A DNA stretch of 64,000 nt from an uncultured Candidatus Nitrosopumilus sp. (GCA_951812655.1 OX638319.1:1217620-1281619); one strand, 5' to 3'. Shown: positions 1 to 7,484, counted from the first letter of the stretch. Program-made: numbers and translations. The notes: a model not told the origin generated them from the letters alone.

Positions 1-246
1 TACGAAAATATCACTGGACACAAGATTTAGCTCTGATAATTTTTACGTACTCATGTATGTGGAGTTTTGTAAATGACACGTAGTTTGAATCATCATTTTG
101 AATATTTTCTATCTGGATTTTTTTGTTTAATGCTTGTTGATATCCGCTCAACTCGATTTTGATTTTTGTGATGTCTTAAAATGCTGGCATGATGGCCATT
201 TTGGGACATTCTTTTTCTAATTTGCTTTTTTTTGTATTTTTTTACA
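1..246. other. AT-rich stretch without a recognisable gene
   Basis: No open frame with coding character, RNA gene or clear repeat was seen between the window edge and the tandem array. The sequence is T-rich on the plus strand towards its end, so it may hold the 3' end or terminator of a gene outside the window. This is a negative observation only. Confidence 0.5.
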
Positions 247-492
247 GTTACCAATTACATCATAACGGTATCAATGCCATTGAATGCGTTACCAATTACA
301 TCATAACGGTATCAATGCCATTGAATGCGTTACCAATTACATCATAACGGTATCAATGCCATTGAATGCGTTACCAATTACATCATAACGGTATCAATGC
401 CATTGAATGCGTTACCAATTACATCATAACGGTATCAATGCCATTGAATGCGTTACCAATTACATCATAACGGTATCAATGCCATTGAATGC
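247..492. repeat. Tandem array: six perfect 41-bp direct repeats
   Basis: Units run 247-287, 288-328, 329-369, 370-410, 411-451 and 452-492, with no mismatches and no spacers. Each unit contains two dyads: TACC-N14-GGTA near its start and TCAAT-GCC-ATTGA near its end. There are no unique spacers, so it is not a CRISPR array. It lies 135 bp upstream of the ArsR-type regulator starting at 628. Perfect identity suggests recent expansion or homogenisation. Possible roles are iteron-like protein binding sites, a regulator binding array, or a neutral variable-number tandem repeat; nothing here decides among them. Confidence 0.97.
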
Positions 493-627
493 AAAATCAT
501 GACACTTGTGTTGATTAAGTGATTATGGTGCCTACCTGACTTTGATAATAGTAAAGAAAAATTGATGCGATTAGACAAAAAAATATGATACGATGATCTT
601 TTAGATCGGATTGAAAGGTAATTTTGT

Positions 628-1131
628 ATGTCAACCCTGTTAGAAAAGCAAATCAAAGTTAGTCGTACCGTTACGACAAGTATCGTACAGGCACGTGCGA
701 TAGAAGATCCTGTACGTGCAAAAATTGTAGAAATTCTCTATCACCAGGCACTGTCAGCTGATCAGATTACTTCTGCTCTGAAAAAAACTGGTTACAAGAA
801 AGCTCTTACAACTGTTCGCCATCATCTGGAAATTCTAAAACAATCCGGACTGATTGAGATTGTTAAAATTGAGGAATCTAGAGGTTCAATTACAAAATTT
901 TATAGCACATCTACAAAGTTACTTGATTTTCAAACTCCTGCCGACTTTGACTCCACATACTCCAAAATCATCACAAACACGTCTACAAAAATTGAAAAAA
1001 TTCTAAAAAATCTGGCTCCAAAGACTAGCAAGTCTAAAGGCAAAAAATCTGAAGAATATTCACAGTATCTTGTAATGGAGATAATGAACAGAGCGATGAC
1101 AAATGTCCTCGAAAAATCCACAAAGAAATAA
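628..1131 (+). CDS. ArsR-type winged-helix transcriptional regulator
   Basis: The 167-residue product has a winged helix-turn-helix domain at about residues 22-100. The IEDPVRAKIVEIL helix, the recognition-helix segment TTVRHHLEILKQSGL and the following wing are the classic ArsR/HTH_20 layout. The C-terminal third (110-167) is Lys-rich and helical and could form a dimer. No metal-binding Cys cluster is visible, so metal sensing is not supported. It sits directly downstream of the 41-bp tandem array and could bind it, which is inference. The following gene starts 47 bp later on the same strand. The family is clear; the ligand and targets are unknown. Confidence 0.88.
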   Translation: MSTLLEKQIKVSRTVTTSIVQARAIEDPVRAKIVEILYHQALSADQITSALKKTGYKKALTTVRHHLEILKQSGLIEIVKIEESRGSITKFYSTSTKLLDFQTPADFDSTYSKIITNTSTKIEKILKNLAPKTSKSKGKKSEEYSQYLVMEIMNRAMTNVLEKSTKK

Positions 1132-1180
1132 CACATTATATGTCAAAACCATTATCAACTGCTTTGTATGTTGAACATTG

Positions 1181-1585
1181 ATGGATGACAAAGTCATTGA
1201 ACTGTTTTCGGGAAGAAACCTGGTTTACATTGCGACAATTATGAAAGACGGCGCACCTCAAGTTTCTCCTGTATGGGCAAACTATGATGGAGGGTATATT
1301 TTGGTAAATACTGCGGAGGGCAGGATAAAGCACAAAAATATTCTGCGTGATCCTCGTGTTGCCGTCTCCGTTGTTTCTAGAGACAATCCTCTAGACATGA
1401 CCACTATTCGTGGGATTGTGGATGAGTTGATTCCTGACTATGGCTATGAGCATGCAGACACGCTGACTCGACAGTATATGGGACGGGATCATTATCCGTT
1501 TAGGCGTGATGATGAAAAGCGGATTATTCTAAAGATCAAACCTGTTAAGATATTTGTTCTTCCTGAATTGAAGATGAATGACTGA
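1181..1585 (+). CDS. Pyridoxamine 5'-phosphate oxidase-fold (PPOX class) flavin/F420 protein
   Basis: About 134 residues form a split-barrel flavin-binding fold. The sequence shows the N-terminal strand-turn NLVYIATIMKDGAPQVSPVW, then NTAEGRIKHKNILRDPRVAVSV, both typical of PPOX-class F420- or FMN-dependent oxidoreductases. Length matches the small family members. A TTG three bases upstream (1178) is an alternative start; ATG at 1181 is preferred. The gene follows the ArsR regulator and ends 10 bp before a 26-bp palindrome that could be its 3' boundary. Whether it binds F420, FMN or haem, and its substrate, cannot be told from sequence. Confidence 0.85.
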   Translation: MDDKVIELFSGRNLVYIATIMKDGAPQVSPVWANYDGGYILVNTAEGRIKHKNILRDPRVAVSVVSRDNPLDMTTIRGIVDELIPDYGYEHADTLTRQYMGRDHYPFRRDDEKRIILKIKPVKIFVLPELKMND

Positions 1586-1595
1586 CAATTTTTGG

Positions 1596-1621
1596 TATTT
1601 CTAAATTCGAATTTAGAAATA
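1596..1621. repeat. 26-bp perfect palindrome, copy 1 of 3
   Basis: A perfect 26-bp inverted repeat centred on TTCGAA, with arms TATTTCTAAATTC and its complement. Identical copies lie at 4663-4688 and 5305-5330. This copy falls in the convergent gap between the PPOX gene and the membrane protein at 1686-2240. It could be a hairpin terminator or mRNA 3' element, or a symmetric protein-binding site. Sequence beyond the palindrome differs between copies and is not T-rich. Confidence 0.95.
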
Positions 1622-1685
1622 TTATTAATCTATATTTTTTCTCAATGACATCTGACAAAATTTATCCATGCTTCATAATCTAAAT

Positions 1686-2240
1686 TTAATCTGAAATCTG
1701 GCAATTTGTAATGCAAACAACTGCAGTATCCACTGTTGATTGCTCCTTTTGTGGCCTAATGATAATTTTGTATTGATTTTCCTCGTCAAATAGAACATCA
1801 AACTGTGTAGACTTCTCTACAGGTTCATTTGGTTCGAGCCATGCAAGAAGCAAATCCTTGGATGAAAATTCACCGTATACTGCCTTGTGTTTTTGATCTC
1901 TTTCATCAATAAAATAGAATTGACCTCCCGAAAGCAGGGTTTTTTCATCACCTGTATTTTTTGCAACAATTCCTATTTTTACAAACGTGTTTTCTGGAAC
2001 CACGTCCTTACTTCCTTCACTTGTTCCTTCAAATGTGATGACGTATTCAACTGGTCCAACAGTAACTGTTTCCCCAGCTACGGATTCGATGTAATTGGTT
2101 TGATATTGTGTATACATGAACATGGCTACAGACATTGATGCAATTATCCCTCCTATCACTATGACCAAGCCGAAGTTTGCCAATTTGCTAATTTTTATAA
2201 AATCAAGTATATAGACGACTCGATTGATTTGAAAAAACAC
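1686..2240 (-). CDS. Membrane-anchored DUF4352-like extracytoplasmic protein
   Basis: The 184-residue product has one membrane span at about residues 21-42 and then an extracytoplasmic beta-rich domain (about 50-175). The order of motifs (VGPVEYVITFEG, IGIVAKNTGDEK, FYFIDERDQKHK, then an acidic FDVLFDEENQY strand) resembles DUF4352 immunoglobulin-like domains attached to archaeal and bacterial cell surfaces. Two Cys near the C-terminus (CITNC) could form a disulfide. It is transcribed away from the ion-channel homologue at 2349. Function is unknown; a structural or ligand-binding surface role is inference. Confidence 0.72.
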   Translation of the reverse strand: MFFQINRVVYILDFIKISKLANFGLVIVIGGIIASMSVAMFMYTQYQTNYIESVAGETVTVGPVEYVITFEGTSEGSKDVVPENTFVKIGIVAKNTGDEKTLLSGGQFYFIDERDQKHKAVYGEFSSKDLLLAWLEPNEPVEKSTQFDVLFDEENQYKIIIRPQKEQSTVDTAVVCITNCQISD

Positions 2241-2348
2241 ACCTAACTTTCATTTTTAATGAAAAATACTCCGTTTTTTTGATTATATCTCTCTTTTTAA
2301 GCTAGTATCTATACAAATTCTTAATTATGTCCAAAATAACAATTCCTA

Positions 2349-3359
2349 GTGGCAAAATTCCATTCTGTTTCCATTTTTGTCTTATTTGCAATAATTTCCA
2401 TGTCAATGGTATCTGGTATCTTTTCTAATCAAAACAATGTTGCATTTGCACAGGAAATGGAATTAAAAAAAATTGACGTATTTACTGGGGAATGGTGTCA
2501 TCCTGATGGATTAGAAACCCCGAAAACAATCCATGTTGGGATTTTACTGAACAATATTGGCAAAATAGACATGAAAGCAGGTGAATATGAGGCTGATTTT
2601 TGGTATGTGATCTGGTCTGATGATGTTAATTTTATAGAGGATGGACTCCCTCCTGTAGGATTCCCAAATGGATTTGTAAAACAAATATCTTCTGAGTATA
2701 TTGAAGAACACTATTACGAAGTGAGGATGATAGGTATGTTTTTTGCAAATATGGACTTGAGTTTGTTCCCATTTGAGACTATCCCATTAACTATAGAGGT
2801 AGAGCCTGATACTCCATGTTATACTGATTCCATAGTTTTTGAATATGATGCTGATACCAGTGGTGTGGATTCTAGAGCTTACGTTCCTGGATGGAATATA
2901 GGTGATGTCTCTTTTGAAGCCATGGAGCATTACTATGAAGGATATGACTTGACATATGCCAGATTTGTTGCCCAGTTTGATATTGAAAGACCCCTTACTT
3001 CCTCAGTCATGAACATTTTATTCCCGGTATTCATGATTACTGCACTTTCAGTCATGGTATTTTGGATACCTGAAAACTATACGCCTAGAATCTACCTTTC
3101 TGCACCTCTTTTGTTGGCTTTGGTGTATCTTCATACGGGAGCCATGAAGGATTTACCGCCATTAGCTTATCTTACGATATACGATAAGGTAATGTTCATT
3201 AATTTTGCACTGTTTGCAAATACAATTCTCTCACTGGCATTGCAAATGAGATTCCATGTTAATGGACAGGAATTGTTGATTAAAAAAGTCAATAGTATTC
3301 AGAGGTACTTGATACCAGTAATTGCACTTGTCCTTGGATTAATTCTCTGGAATCTGTGA
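2349..3359 (+). CDS. Pentameric ligand-gated ion channel (Cys-loop superfamily) homologue
   Basis: This 336-residue protein (GTG start) has a signal peptide (1-34, cut after AFA), a beta-rich extracellular domain (about 38-215) and four membrane helices at about 219-240, 247-266, 279-300 and 318-334. Hallmarks are VGILLNNIGKIDMKAGEYEADFW followed by IWSDD in the first strands when read in two parts, FPFETIPLTIE, and the M2-M3 run RIYLSAPLLLAL then LPPLAYLTIYDKVMFIN. As in prokaryotic members, the eukaryotic Cys-loop is absent, although C50 and C157 could pair. Family membership is well supported; ligand and ion selectivity are unknown. It is monocistronic and divergent from the gene at 1686-2240. 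Confidence 0.85.
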   Translation: MAKFHSVSIFVLFAIISMSMVSGIFSNQNNVAFAQEMELKKIDVFTGEWCHPDGLETPKTIHVGILLNNIGKIDMKAGEYEADFWYVIWSDDVNFIEDGLPPVGFPNGFVKQISSEYIEEHYYEVRMIGMFFANMDLSLFPFETIPLTIEVEPDTPCYTDSIVFEYDADTSGVDSRAYVPGWNIGDVSFEAMEHYYEGYDLTYARFVAQFDIERPLTSSVMNILFPVFMITALSVMVFWIPENYTPRIYLSAPLLLALVYLHTGAMKDLPPLAYLTIYDKVMFINFALFANTILSLALQMRFHVNGQELLIKKVNSIQRYLIPVIALVLGLILWNL

Positions 3360-3489
3360 TTATCTGATAAAGAAAAACCCAAACACATTGAACATCAATA
3401 GTTTCAATGGTTTTAGGGCATTTCAATATGAAATTCTTTAATCTTTGATTCAAAAATCATGGATTTTTGCCAATTTTGTTTCCAATGTT

Positions 3490-3676
3490 GGGGGTTTAGC
3501 TTTTGTGCCTAGCTTTGAGTCCATGATCATGTTGTGATGGTCTACCTTGGTGAAATTGTCCTTGGATTCTCCATGTAGGCACAAGTGTCCAACCCCCCCT
3601 CAAAATGACTATTTTTGAAATTATGGCATTATGCCTAAACCTGTTATTTTTCATGGGGGGTTTAACACCTAGGCTC
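3490..3676. repeat. Imperfect G-rich repeats in inverted and direct orientation
   Basis: A G-run followed by a TTGTGCCTA-like block occurs at about 3490-3511. Its inverted counterpart (AGGCACAAG then a C-run) is at about 3577-3599, and a third related direct copy (GGGGGG then CCTAGGC) is at about 3655-3674. The first two could pair into a long imperfect stem of about 110 nt. No convincing protein is encoded here. The rest of 3360-3855 shows nothing recognisable. A structured RNA or the remnant of a small inverted-repeat element is possible. Confidence 0.5.
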
Positions 3677-3855
3677 AATTTCGTTAAATTACAAATTTTA
3701 ATAATTTTCTAAAAATTTGATTTTTTCGTAATTGTCGTTTACTCATCTAGTCCAATTGGGACAATTCCGTAAAACATGAAATTATTATTTATCCTGTTGA
3801 CGTTGCTTTTTTTAAAATCTACATTTTTCGGACAAAATGACTAACATTCTATACT

Positions 3856-4160
3856 TTATACATTCTCTGATTTGTGCATGTCTAATGTATTGTTGTAAAA
3901 ATACCCCCCAATTGCGGCCAATTCATTTGCAGTGATATTAAATTTCCACAAGTTAATTTTAAGTTCAAAATTTCTATCTTTTGATTGGATATTTGAATAA
4001 TCTCTTTTAATGACTCAGTATCTTTGTAGTGGAATTTGGATGATGAATAAAAAAAATCATGTGTTTCTTTGTACTGTTCTGTATCCTTTCCATTATGTGA
4101 AATTCTTCTGGGTTGCTGGTAGAAATCCTTCTCTTGCTCAACTGCTTTTTTAAAATGTTT
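3856..4160 (-). pseudogene. Decayed protein gene with at least two frameshifts
   Basis: On the minus strand three adjoining frames look coding one after another. The first contains VEQEKDFYQQPRRISHNGKD, the second KFHYKDTESLKEIIQISN and the third LWKFNITANELAAIGGYFY, ending at a stop at 3856-3858. The switch from the first to the second falls on a run of eight T. No start codon is present in the first frame, so the 5' end is missing or merged with the gene at 4150-4599. I do not recognise the family. A broken lineage-specific gene is the simplest reading; a sequencing error in the homopolymer would remove only one of the shifts. Confidence 0.5.
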
Positions 4161-4599
4161 TTAGAAGAAACCTGGATGTTTGATCGTATTTCTCTGAAAC
4201 ACTATCTATGGCATCTAGCATGGTTTGCTGGTTGATATTTTCTTTATCGTCTAAAACAACGTAAACTCCAATTTTTTGTTTTCCGTCTTCTGTGATGATT
4301 TTATTTATTGCTTGGATTGAATAGCAAAAATCTGCAACTTTTTTCTCAAATTTCTCTTTTTCTACGAGGTTAAATCCTAGATATCTTGAAATCTGACTAT
4401 TTTTCATAACCACCTTGGCTCCGATTACCAGTATTCCTGGCTGTCCTTTTGGCTCAAATACCTCTACAGGAATCCCATACTGTCCTGCATGTTTTATCAT
4501 GATCTGAAATGAATTATCTGGATTTTTTACTTCTTCAAATGAAAGACCTTCATGGATTAACCATCTTTCAACGTTGTCTCTCATTCTAGATATGCCCAT
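4150..4599 (-). CDS. Conserved hypothetical protein, possibly DUF2299-like
   Basis: This 149-residue soluble protein has alternating strands and helices: an N-terminal helix (RDNVERWLIHEG), strands around FQIMIKHAG and GILVIGAKVVM, a helix, and a C-terminal strand GVYVVLDD followed by a helix. The pattern recalls archaeal DUF2299 proteins, but I am not certain. It has no signal peptide and no obvious catalytic motif. A 26-bp palindrome lies 64 bp upstream of its start. The decayed gene at 3856-4160 directly follows on the same strand. Confidence 0.65.
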   Translation of the reverse strand: MGISRMRDNVERWLIHEGLSFEEVKNPDNSFQIMIKHAGQYGIPVEVFEPKGQPGILVIGAKVVMKNSQISRYLGFNLVEKEKFEKKVADFCYSIQAINKIITEDGKQKIGVYVVLDDKENINQQTMLDAIDSVSEKYDQTSRFLLKTF

Positions 4600-4662
4600 T
4601 GCACATACAATGAATCAGTTCTATATGATTCTAAATTCAAACAACACGCACTAAATTAAGGA

Positions 4663-4688
4663 TATTTCTAAATTCGAATTTAGAAATA
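4663..4688. repeat. 26-bp perfect palindrome, copy 2 of 3
   Basis: Identical over all 26 bases to the copies at 1596-1621 and 5305-5330. It lies 35 bp past the stop of the small membrane gene at 4724-4951 and 63 bp upstream of the start of the gene at 4150-4599, so it could act on either. Confidence 0.95.
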
Positions 4689-4723
4689 ATGTATTTTCAT
4701 GTGTCAATTCATATTGTATGTGA

Positions 4724-4951
4724 CTAGATGTTGACATTGAAGCCTGAATCTAAATCTGGAATGGTTGACGCTACTACAATATTGAAAATGATTCCAATTA
4801 ACATGAACACAATCCCTAGATATAGGCAGTTCCTAGCTTTGGCCGGATCATCCTGACGTAACACAAAGAAAGCAATTATTCCACCTATAATTCCAAAAAA
4901 TATCGGTAACAGAAACCACGCGTTACTTCTAGTCTTTTCCATGTTTGCCAT
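4724..4951 (-). CDS. Small two-span membrane protein
   Basis: The 75-residue product has two hydrophobic helices (about 11-31 and 42-62) separated by a charged turn with the motif VLRQDDPAKARNCLYLG. This motif arrangement is familiar from small thaumarchaeal membrane proteins of unknown function. The C-terminus is predicted outside, with an acidic tail. It starts 9 bp after the stop of the zinc-ribbon gene at 4961-5215 and is probably in one transcript with it. No function can be assigned. Confidence 0.75.
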   Translation of the reverse strand: MANMEKTRSNAWFLLPIFFGIIGGIIAFFVLRQDDPAKARNCLYLGIVFMLIGIIFNIVVASTIPDLDSGFNVNI

Positions 4952-4960
4952 TGATGTTCC

Positions 4961-5215
4961 CTACGTCTTTTTGATAACTAATGCTTTTTTATGAATCTGT
5001 GTAATCTCGACTTCGACTGTTTCTAGCGGATCTTCTACCTGGTTACGTTTTATGGAGAACATTTTTGGTTTTTCAAAGTCCTCTGTACAATCTGGACATG
5101 CGTAGACGAGTACTCTGTGTTCGTTTGGAGCTTTTGGATTTGATAATCTTGGATAATACACAAGCCTTGCTCCGCAATCTACGCAATATCTGTTGGCCCT
5201 TCTAGTTCTGACCAA
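4961..5215 (-). CDS. Small zinc-ribbon protein
   Basis: The 84-residue protein carries two CxxC knuckles, C11/C14 (CVDCG) and C40/C43 (CPDC), the four ligands of one zinc ribbon. A basic N-terminus (MVRTRRANR) and a beta-rich C-terminus follow. Such proteins often bind nucleic acid or sit in transcription or translation complexes, but this one has no assigned partner. It heads a two-gene minus-strand unit with the membrane protein at 4724. An 8-bp dyad lies 37 bp upstream of its start. Confidence 0.75.
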   Translation of the reverse strand: MVRTRRANRYCVDCGARLVYYPRLSNPKAPNEHRVLVYACPDCTEDFEKPKMFSIKRNQVEDPLETVEVEITQIHKKALVIKKT

Positions 5216-5251
5216 TGTAAACCTCCTGCATTATTCTAGATATGCGATCAT

Positions 5252-5276
5252 CTATTAGATCTATTTTGTCTAATAG
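5252..5276. promoter_or_regulatory. 8-bp dyad upstream of the zinc-ribbon gene
   Basis: CTATTAGA and its exact complement TCTAATAG are separated by nine bases, 37-61 bp upstream of the start at 5215. The position suits a regulator site near an archaeal promoter, but no regulator is known and an 8-bp AT-rich dyad can arise by chance. Confidence 0.35.
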
Positions 5277-5304
5277 AGTAAACTAATTACTGTTAACCTT
5301 CTTG

Positions 5305-5330
5305 TATTTCTAAATTCGAATTTAGAAATA
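5305..5330. repeat. 26-bp perfect palindrome, copy 3 of 3
   Basis: Identical to copies 1 and 2. It lies 57 bp past the 3' end of tRNA-Asn and 89 bp upstream of the zinc-ribbon gene. All three copies are 35-65 bp downstream of a minus-strand gene end, which favours a 3'-end or terminator role over a promoter role. Confidence 0.95.
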
Positions 5331-5387
5331 TTGAACTGTGTTATTCTATATGATGTGAATTTTTTTAAAATATGAGTAACAATTAAG

Positions 5388-5461
5388 CGCCTCCCACCAG
5401 ACTTGAACTGGTGACCATCCGATTAACAGTCGGATGCTCTACCACGCTGAGCTAGGGAGGC
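5388..5461 (-). tRNA. tRNA-Asn (anticodon GTT)
   Basis: A full cloverleaf can be folded on the minus strand: acceptor GCCTCCC with GGGAGGC, D-arm with GCTCAGC and AGAGC, anticodon stem TCCGA/TCGGA holding loop CTGTTAA with anticodon GTT, and T-arm with loop TTCAAGT. No intron is seen, and CCA is not encoded (CTT follows the discriminator). It precedes the zinc-ribbon unit and follows the end of the ribosomal operon. Confidence 0.97.
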
Positions 5462-5530
5462 ACAAGTTTGTACCTTGGTAAAAGTGATTTAATCTTTGCG
5501 ACGGTAAGATAACGTGAAACTTTTGAACAT

Positions 5531-5818
5531 TTAGTTAAACTTGGCAAAAAAATCTTTGATATCTTGGGAGTGATTTTCAACTAATTCTATGATTTCTAAA
5601 TGTTCTTCTGCAGAAGGTTCTCTTTGATGAACAACTTGAAATGCACTAAGTGCTGAACCTACCATTTCGCCCACAAAGAAACCGCATAAAAAATCACCAA
5701 TGCTTGAGCAGTTCCATATCTCTCCCACTCGTGGAGAAGCTCCTGATTTTTTATAGAGTTCTAAAGTCTGAACTATCAATTCAGTTGTCTGCTTTGAAAA
5801 TTCTGGATCGAGAGTCAT
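5531..5818 (-). CDS. Conserved thaumarchaeal hypothetical protein after the ribosomal operon
   Basis: This 95-residue, mostly helical protein has a mid-region SSIGDFLCGFFVGEMVGSALSAF, rich in Gly and small residues, that could be a packed helix pair rather than a true membrane span. It starts 15 bp after the stop of rpl6 and probably shares that transcript. It occupies the place where archaea normally have L32e. I do not recognise a family. Confidence 0.65.
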   Translation of the reverse strand: MTLDPEFSKQTTELIVQTLELYKKSGASPRVGEIWNCSSIGDFLCGFFVGEMVGSALSAFQVVHQREPSAEEHLEIIELVENHSQDIKDFFAKFN

Positions 5819-5833
5819 TGAGAAAAACTGAAT

Positions 5834-6391
5834 CTACTTTTCTAGACCTTTCTTCTTCTCGAATACATATATTCCATCCAAGAAAACTCTGTGATCTTTG
5901 TTTTTGACTTTGGTTCTTAACTCAATGTTTGCTGCTGTCTGGGTTATGTCAGTCCAAACTTCACCTGTAAGAATTACATCCTCGCCCTTGGGTACTACTT
6001 TTGTATTTCCTACAATGTGTGTGGATCTTGGTGCACGTTCACCTTGGAAATTTTCTATCAGAATTTTTTTACCATCTACTTTGACTGTGATTGGAAAGTG
6101 TGCATAAACTACTTTCATTTTGATAGTATACCCGACGATTAAGCCTTCGCAGATATTTCTGATTATAGATCTTGCTGTGTGTAAAATCGCATAATCTCTT
6201 TTTTTTGTGTATATTGTTTTCAGCATGACTTTGTTGTCTGTAATTGTAATTTTTACTGGAATGCTTCTAAAGCTTTTGTGAGTTTTACCCAGAGGCCCTA
6301 CAAATGAAAGCATGTGTTTTTTTAATGTGACTGTGACTCCTTCTGGGATGTCGACTTGATCTTCGAATTTGCTTAGCTGCTCAGTAGACAT
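5834..6391 (-). CDS. rpl6: Large ribosomal subunit protein L6 (uL6)
   Basis: The 185-residue protein has the two repeated beta-alpha L6 domains. VDIPEGVTVTLKKHMLSFVGPLGK opens the first when read as one stretch, and FPITVKVDGKKILIENF the second. L6 packs at the base of the L7/L12 stalk near the sarcin-ricin loop. Its start overlaps the end of rps8 by 11 bp, so the two are translationally coupled. It is the last ribosomal gene of the operon here, although archaeal clusters normally continue with L32e, L19e, L18, S5, L30 and L15. Confidence 0.97.
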   Translation of the reverse strand: MSTEQLSKFEDQVDIPEGVTVTLKKHMLSFVGPLGKTHKSFRSIPVKITITDNKVMLKTIYTKKRDYAILHTARSIIRNICEGLIVGYTIKMKVVYAHFPITVKVDGKKILIENFQGERAPRSTHIVGNTKVVPKGEDVILTGEVWTDITQTAANIELRTKVKNKDHRVFLDGIYVFEKKKGLEK

Positions 6392-6773
6392 ATCCTATTA
6401 AAAATCCCCCAATTCCTTTTTGTAATGCCTCATGATGTGACATTACTCCTTGATTTGTTGTTACTAAAAGCATGCCTCTATCATAAGCCGGTAGATATTG
6501 CTGTTCCCAGCTGTTGTATTCGTCAGTCTTTACTTTGAATCTTGGAGATATTGCTCCGCACTTTGTTATTTTTGCTAATAGTTTGATTTTGAATTTGCCT
6601 CCCCTCTTGTCGTCAATGTGTTCAAATTCGCCTATGTATCCGTCTTTCTGAAGTGTCTTTAGAACTTCTATTCCCAATTTAGAAGTTGGAAGAATAACGC
6701 AGTCACTTTTTCTTCTTGTTTCATTGTTGGTAAGAGTGACGAATAGGTTTGCTAAGATGTTGGTTGCTGGCAT
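6381..6773 (-). CDS. rps8: Small ribosomal subunit protein S8 (uS8)
   Basis: At 130 residues it has the archaeal S8 length. It begins MPATNILANLFVTLTNNE and ends with the conserved GIGGFLIGYVY-type tail, which binds helix 21 of 16S rRNA. It lies between rps14 and rpl6, the standard archaeal order, six bases after rps14 and overlapping rpl6. Confidence 0.97.
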   Translation of the reverse strand: MPATNILANLFVTLTNNETRRKSDCVILPTSKLGIEVLKTLQKDGYIGEFEHIDDKRGGKFKIKLLAKITKCGAISPRFKVKTDEYNSWEQQYLPAYDRGMLLVTTNQGVMSHHEALQKGIGGFLIGYVY

Positions 6774-6779
6774 GGTATC

Positions 6780-6959
6780 TCACTTGTTTTTCCTGAACCC
6801 TAAAGATGTTGCGACTTCTCTAAAGCATCGTCTGCATAGCATTAAGTCATACTTTTGAATGACAGCTGTATAATCACCACATCTCTTGCACCACTTTGAA
6901 CCTCTTCCAAAATCGTGCTTCTTTCTTCCAGTGGTCTCATATGATCTGTCTTTAGGCAT
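6780..6959 (-). CDS. rps14: Small ribosomal subunit protein S14 (uS14), zinc-binding form
   Basis: This 59-residue ORF reads MPKDRSYETTGRKKHDFGRG at its start and has the four zinc ligands C24, C27, C42 and C45 (CKRC and CRRC). That identifies the zinc-containing archaeal S14 of the 30S head. Its ATG shares one base with the TAA of rpl5 (TAATG), giving tight translational coupling. It is easily missed because of its length. Confidence 0.96.
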   Translation of the reverse strand: MPKDRSYETTGRKKHDFGRGSKWCKRCGDYTAVIQKYDLMLCRRCFREVATSLGFRKNK

Positions 6960-7480
6960 TATGTTACAGTGACTCCAAACTCTTTAACAAAATAATCCTT
7001 TGCTTCTTGGTTTTTGATTATGTGATCTTTTCCCACTCTTGCCTTGTGCTTGCTTCTAGTTCTGATTCCGTATCCTGGTCTAGTTAGGGTGATCGAAACT
7101 CCCAATCCTAAAATTCCTATCTGTGGATCATATTTGACACCTGGAATGTCTATGTGTTCTCTGATTCCAAATGAAAAATTACCAAAATTATCAAATGATT
7201 TACCATTGATTACGTTGCCTTTCGATTCTAATAGTCGCTTCACCAATGCAACTGCATCATTTCCTCTGACTGTGACGGCTGCACCTATTGGCTCACCTTT
7301 TCTGACTCCCCAATCTCTTTGCTGCGATTTTGCATTTCTGGAAGATGATTTTTTACCTGAGATTTCATCTAGTGCTTTTCTGGCAATATTGATGATGTCT
7401 CCTGACTTACCAATACCCATGTTCAAAACCACCTTCTCTAAGGATATTTTTTTCATTGGAGCTTCTGTTGTTTCTGACAT
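6959..7480 (-). CDS. rpl5: Large ribosomal subunit protein L5 (uL5)
   Basis: The 173-residue protein shows the L5 signature near the N-terminus (KKISLEKVVLNMGIGKSGD) and the conserved middle segment FDNFGNFSFGIREHIDIPG. L5 binds 5S rRNA in the central protuberance. It follows rps4e by four bases and overlaps rps14 by one base. Confidence 0.97.
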   Translation of the reverse strand: MSETTEAPMKKISLEKVVLNMGIGKSGDIINIARKALDEISGKKSSSRNAKSQQRDWGVRKGEPIGAAVTVRGNDAVALVKRLLESKGNVINGKSFDNFGNFSFGIREHIDIPGVKYDPQIGILGLGVSITLTRPGYGIRTRSKHKARVGKDHIIKNQEAKDYFVKEFGVTVT

Positions 7481-7484
7481 ATTA

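Noticed and set aside
247-492. CRISPR array
   Set aside because: Units are directly adjacent with no unique spacers, and no cas gene is present.
3496-3678. 60-codon minus-strand ORF
   Set aside because: It lies across the G-rich repeats, has no protein-like pattern and no partner.
5252-5330. Single long hairpin combining the 8-bp dyad and the palindrome
   Set aside because: The two symmetric elements do not pair with each other; they are separate.
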